Under the pieces are notes generated by a model. That model was not told the origin of the DNA. It worked only from the letters and a program-made list of their open reading frames with translations, and did not search any database. The position numbers were made by a program, and so were the translations under genes. Of a stretch of 26,335 nt of DNA, positions 23,575 to 26,335 are shown piece by piece. This DNA comes from Ruminococcus sp. (lineage in GTDB: Bacteria; Bacillota; Clostridia; Oscillospirales; Ruminococcaceae), in contig JAISHJ010000103.1 of the NCBI GenBank assembly GCA_031262625.1, forward strand, positions 1 through 26,335. The letters run 5' to 3'. Positions within the stretch are counted from its first letter, which is position 1. Each line of letters starts with the position of its first letter.

Positions 23575-23695
23575 TTACTTACGTATTAATACTTTTTAAG
23601 CTTTCCGACAGCCATAGATTGTAAACTAACGTAAAATCATGCTTGCCGACAGCCTAAGATCGTAAACCAGCCCAAAGCTAAGCTTACCGAAACCC
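23573..23695 (-). repeat. Three degenerate 41-bp units downstream of rpsU
   Basis: On the minus strand, GGGTTTCGGTAAGC, GGCTGTCGGCAAGC and GGCTGTCGGAAAGC begin at 23695, 23654 and 23613, exactly 41 bases apart. The last unit runs into a 28-base copy (24 identical) of the rpsU 3' end, stop codon included (23586-23613 against 23702-23729). Each unit therefore resembles GGCTGCAAGAAAGC in rpsU. Confidence 0.7.
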
Positions 23696-23701
23696 TAGAC
23701 C

Positions 23702-23875
23702 TTAATACTTTTTACGCTTTCTTGCAGCCTCGGACTTTTTCTTCCTGCGTACGGAAGGCTTTTCATAGTGTTCTCTTTTACGAACTTCGGAAATTATACC
23801 GTCTCTTGCGCAGTTTCTCTTAAAAATCTTGAGTGCTTTATCAAGAGAATCCTTGCCGACAACAACTTCTGCCAT
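23702..23875 (-). CDS. rpsU: 30S ribosomal protein S21
   Basis: This short gene encodes 57 residues: MAEVVVGKDSLDKALKIF at the start, REHYEKPSVRRKKKSEAARK, then a basic RKKY end, which is S21 at normal length. S21 binds the 3' region of 16S rRNA near the anti-Shine-Dalgarno and is needed for initiation. GGGAGGG precedes the ATG, directly after a small hairpin. A near-perfect promoter lies at 23986-24014, giving a leader of about 100 bases. Confidence 0.97.
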   Translation of the reverse strand: MAEVVVGKDSLDKALKIFKRNCARDGIISEVRKREHYEKPSVRRKKKSEAARKRKKY

Positions 23876-23892
23876 TTTCTTCCCTCCCTTTG

Positions 23893-23906
23893 GCGGGAGA
23901 ACCCGC
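23893..23906 (-). promoter_or_regulatory. Hairpin next to the rpsU ribosome site
   Basis: GCGGG and CCCGC form a 5-bp GC stem with a 4-base loop, ending about 5 bases before GGGAGGG. It could affect initiation or be a site for feedback control; no known S21 operator motif is recognised. Confidence 0.45.
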
Positions 23907-23985
23907 AGCAGGATTTATGTCAAATATCCTATTTAACATCAGATTACTCTGAAATTTAATGATTGTAGATAAATGTAACTATCTT

Positions 23986-24014
23986 ATTATAACGTAGAAT
24001 AGAAAAAATGTCAA
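23986..24014 (-). promoter_or_regulatory. SigA-type promoter of rpsU
   Basis: Minus strand: TTGACA, 17 bases, TATAAT, consensus in both boxes. The remaining gap to the leuS stop (24015-24102) shows no terminator-like hairpin, so leuS transcripts may also run through. Confidence 0.9.
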
Positions 24015-24102
24015 GTGATTTTCAGAAAAAAACTTACAAAAATCAGTCGTTAGTTTTGTACATTGTGCCGAATATTTAGGAAAAGAGTTCTTATTTGTAC
24101 AG

Positions 24103-26335
24103 CTATTTCGCAACGATATTAACGAGTCTGCCTTTGACATAAAGTTCTTTTATGATAGTTTTCCCTAAAAGCTGGTCTGCCAAAGCTTCTTTAGCCGCCG
24201 CAATAACTGTTTCCTGTTCGTCGTTTATGTTTACATTAAGCTTTGCTCTGACTTTGCCGGAAAGCTGTACAGCGATTTCAACCGTTTCGTCTATGCAGAG
24301 TTTTTCGTCGTAAGCAGGCCATTTTTCGTCGCGGATATAGCCGCCGTAAACATTATGATAAATCTCTTCGGTAATGTGGGGAGCAACAGGGTTAACGAGT
24401 ACCAGAAGAGTTTTATACTCGGCTTTATTAAGTCCGCCGGCATCGTCAGCAGCGTTAAGAAATGCCATCATTGAAGCGATTGCCGTGTTGAATTTAAGTT
24501 CCTCAATATCGGAAGAAACCTTCTTAATCATCCTGTGGACAGCAGATTCGAGGGTTTTACTGTATGCTTTTCCTTCGGTGAGTTTGTACTGCAAGCCCCA
24601 AACTCTGTCGAGGAAACGCTTACATCCCTTTATTGAACTTGAGTTCCACGGCGCTGTTTTCTCAAAATCTCCCATGAACATTTCGTAGGTACGGAGGGTA
24701 TCTGCTCCATACCCGCGGACAACATCGTCGGGGTTAATGACATTACCGCGAGATTTTGACATTTTCTGTCCGTCTTCGCCGAGTATCATTCCCTGTGCAG
24801 TACGCTTTTTGTAAGGCTCTGGAGTGTTAACTACACCAATATCGAAAAGGAATTTATGCCAAAATCTTGAATAGAGAAGATGAAGTGTAGTGTGCTCCAT
24901 TCCGCCGTTGTACCAGTCAACCGACATGAAATAGTCAATCGCTTCTTTTGAAGCAAGTTCGTTTTCATTTTCGGGGTCAAGATAACGCAGAAAATACCAG
25001 CTTGAGCCCGCCCATTGCGGCATAGTATCGGTCTCACGTTTTGCAGGCTTTCCGCAGACAGGACAGGTAGTATTTACAAATTCAAAAATATTTGCAAGCG
25101 GACTTTCTCCGGTATCGGTAGGAAGGTAGCTGTATACATTCGGGAGCCGCAGCGGTAGTTCGCTCTCAGGAATAGCTACATAGCCGCAATCATCGCAATG
25201 TACGATAGGAATGGGCTCGCCCCAGTATCTCTGTCTCGCAAAGACCCAGTCGCGAAGTTTATAGTTAACCTTCGCGTGCCCTTTGCCGTTTTGCTCAAGC
25301 CATTCGCGTATTTTAACCTTCGCATCATCTACTGTCAAGCCGTCCAAAAAGTCAGAATTAACCATAATTCCCGATTCGCAGTCGGTAAAAGCTTCTTTTG
25401 TGATGTCTCCGCCTTTAACTACTTCAACAATCGGAAGTTTATATACTTGCGCGAATTCGTAGTCGCGTGTGTCGTGGGCAGGAACAGCCATAATTGCGCC
25501 GGTACCGTAGCTTGTTAAAACATAATCGGAAGTAAATATAGGGATACGTTTACCGTTGACAGGATTAACCGCTTCAACTCCGCAGAGTTTCACGCCGGTT
25601 TTGTCCTTGTTGAGTGAGGTACGCTCCATCTCGGACTTTTTCGCCGCTTTTTCGCGGTAAGCCTTTACTTCATCAAGGTTTGTAAGTTTATCAACCCATC
25701 TGTCAATGTATGGATGCTCGGGGGAAATAACCATATATGTCGCACCGAAAAGAGTGTCCGGGCGAGTAGTATACACAGTCAGAACATCGTCGGCAGTAGT
25801 CGAAAAATCAACTTCCGCACCGATTGATTTACCTATCCAGTTTTTTTGCGTAATACGGATTCTGTCGATATAGTCAACCGTGTCAAGGTCGTCAAGAAGC
25901 CGCTCAGCGTAGTCGGTAATCTTAAGCATCCATTGGTCCTTGACCTTATGGACAACCTCGGAATGGCACCGTTCGCAGCACCCGTCAACGACTTCCTCAT
26001 TCGCCAAAACAACCTTACAACCGGTGCACCAATTGACATTCATTTCCTTTTTGTATGCTAAATCCTTTTTGAAAAGCTGAATGAAAATCCACTGGGTCCA
26101 CTTGTAATATTTTGGGTCTGTTGTGTCGATTTCGCGTTCCCAATCGAAAGAAAAACCCATCATTTGGCATTGTTTCTTGAATCTTTGGAAGTTCTTTTGG
26201 GTAAATTCGGCAGGATGAACCTTATTTTTTATTGCGAAATTCTCGGCAGGCAGTCCGAAAGCGTCCCATCCAATTGGGTAGAGGACGTTGTAGCCTTGGA
26301 ATCTGCGTTTTCTTGAAATAATATCCATCGCTGTG
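24103..26335 (-). CDS. leuS: Leucyl-tRNA synthetase (5' end beyond window)
   Basis: LeuRS charges tRNA-Leu in the cytoplasm. About 744 codons are visible; the frame stays open to the window edge, and the first Met (26328) is internal, since the family reads RNYTAMDIISRKRRFQGYNVL here. The HIGH motif is therefore just outside. Visible are YPIGWDAFGLPAEN, a zinc-type cysteine group (CTGC...CCERC), the CP1 editing domain with TTRPDTLFGATYMV and AHDTRDYEFA, a second cysteine group (CDDC, CPVC), the catalytic KMSKSRGN, the anticodon-binding helical domain, and a C-terminal domain ending GRLVNIVAK. The gene is intact within the window. Confidence 0.97.
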   Translation of the reverse strand, partial: TAMDIISRKRRFQGYNVLYPIGWDAFGLPAENFAIKNKVHPAEFTQKNFQRFKKQCQMMGFSFDWEREIDTTDPKYYKWTQWIFIQLFKKDLAYKKEMNVNWCTGCKVVLANEEVVDGCCERCHSEVVHKVKDQWMLKITDYAERLLDDLDTVDYIDRIRITQKNWIGKSIGAEVDFSTTADDVLTVYTTRPDTLFGATYMVISPEHPYIDRWVDKLTNLDEVKAYREKAAKKSEMERTSLNKDKTGVKLCGVEAVNPVNGKRIPIFTSDYVLTSYGTGAIMAVPAHDTRDYEFAQVYKLPIVEVVKGGDITKEAFTDCESGIMVNSDFLDGLTVDDAKVKIREWLEQNGKGHAKVNYKLRDWVFARQRYWGEPIPIVHCDDCGYVAIPESELPLRLPNVYSYLPTDTGESPLANIFEFVNTTCPVCGKPAKRETDTMPQWAGSSWYFLRYLDPENENELASKEAIDYFMSVDWYNGGMEHTTLHLLYSRFWHKFLFDIGVVNTPEPYKKRTAQGMILGEDGQKMSKSRGNVINPDDVVRGYGADTLRTYEMFMGDFEKTAPWNSSSIKGCKRFLDRVWGLQYKLTEGKAYSKTLESAVHRMIKKVSSDIEELKFNTAIASMMAFLNAADDAGGLNKAEYKTLLVLVNPVAPHITEEIYHNVYGGYIRDEKWPAYDEKLCIDETVEIAVQLSGKVRAKLNVNINDEQETVIAAAKEALADQLLGKTIIKELYVKGRLVNIVAK

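Noticed and set aside
23573..23695. CRISPR or tRNA-like array downstream of rpsU
   Set aside because: Units are degenerate along their whole length, with no conserved repeat/variable spacer division and no cloverleaf.
26326..26328. ATG near the window end as the leuS start
   Set aside because: The frame is open to the edge and the family has conserved sequence upstream of this Met, including the HIGH motif.

Overview
The window reads as chromosomal DNA of an anaerobic, endospore-forming Firmicute of class Clostridia, most likely in the Ruminococcaceae/Oscillospirales range. The evidence is spoVM, sigG, spoVAD and spoVAEB, together with TTGACA/TATAAT promoters at 17-base spacing, GGAGG ribosome sites and moderate GC content. 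The species cannot be named from sequence alone. I see no prophage, insertion sequence, CRISPR array, rRNA or tRNA. Most genes are on the minus strand.

Layout. 1-3090: tsaD (3' end off the window), a ComEA-like protein with a repeat linker, the short gene spoVM on the plus strand, and hflX. 3091-7508: a CPBP membrane protease, sigG (plus), and a minus-strand cluster of zinc-ribbon membrane protein, small membrane protein and degenerate EAL/YkuI-type protein. 7509-11052: divergent promoters, a DUF368/PopT-family gene, a DUF4349 lipoprotein and a GPH sugar symporter with an unusual G-rich leader. 11282-14434: spoVAD-spoVAEB (germinant channel proteins), then mazG, hup and rqcP. 14510-20130: a hybrid histidine kinase, a very long FtsA-like ATPase and two tandem RCK/TrkA proteins. 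20290-23522: an acidic SHOCT-domain protein, an Mrp-type Fe-S carrier ATPase and purine nucleoside phosphorylase. 23702-26335: rpsU (not obvious because it is only 57 codons) and leuS, whose 5' end is off the window.

How they work together. This is mainly housekeeping DNA (tRNA modification and charging, ribosome protein and rescue, nucleotide sanitation, nucleoid protein) with sporulation genes interspersed: SigG acts in the late forespore, SpoVM builds the coat base on the forespore surface, and SpoVAD/SpoVAEB move dipicolinic acid. Signalling is represented by the EAL protein and the hybrid kinase.

The least ordinary content is noncoding. (1) Two related imperfect palindromes lie immediately upstream of spoVAEB and mrp, the second filling the whole predicted mrp leader. 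(2) A 20-bp hairpin overlaps a G-quadruplex motif in the leader of the GPH symporter. (3) A multi-hairpin inverted repeat lies between hup and rqcP. (4) Degenerate 41-bp repeats downstream of rpsU resemble the 3' end of rpsU itself. Among proteins, the FtsA-like ATPase with about 360 extra C-terminal residues and the 12-residue repeats in the ComEA linker deserve attention.
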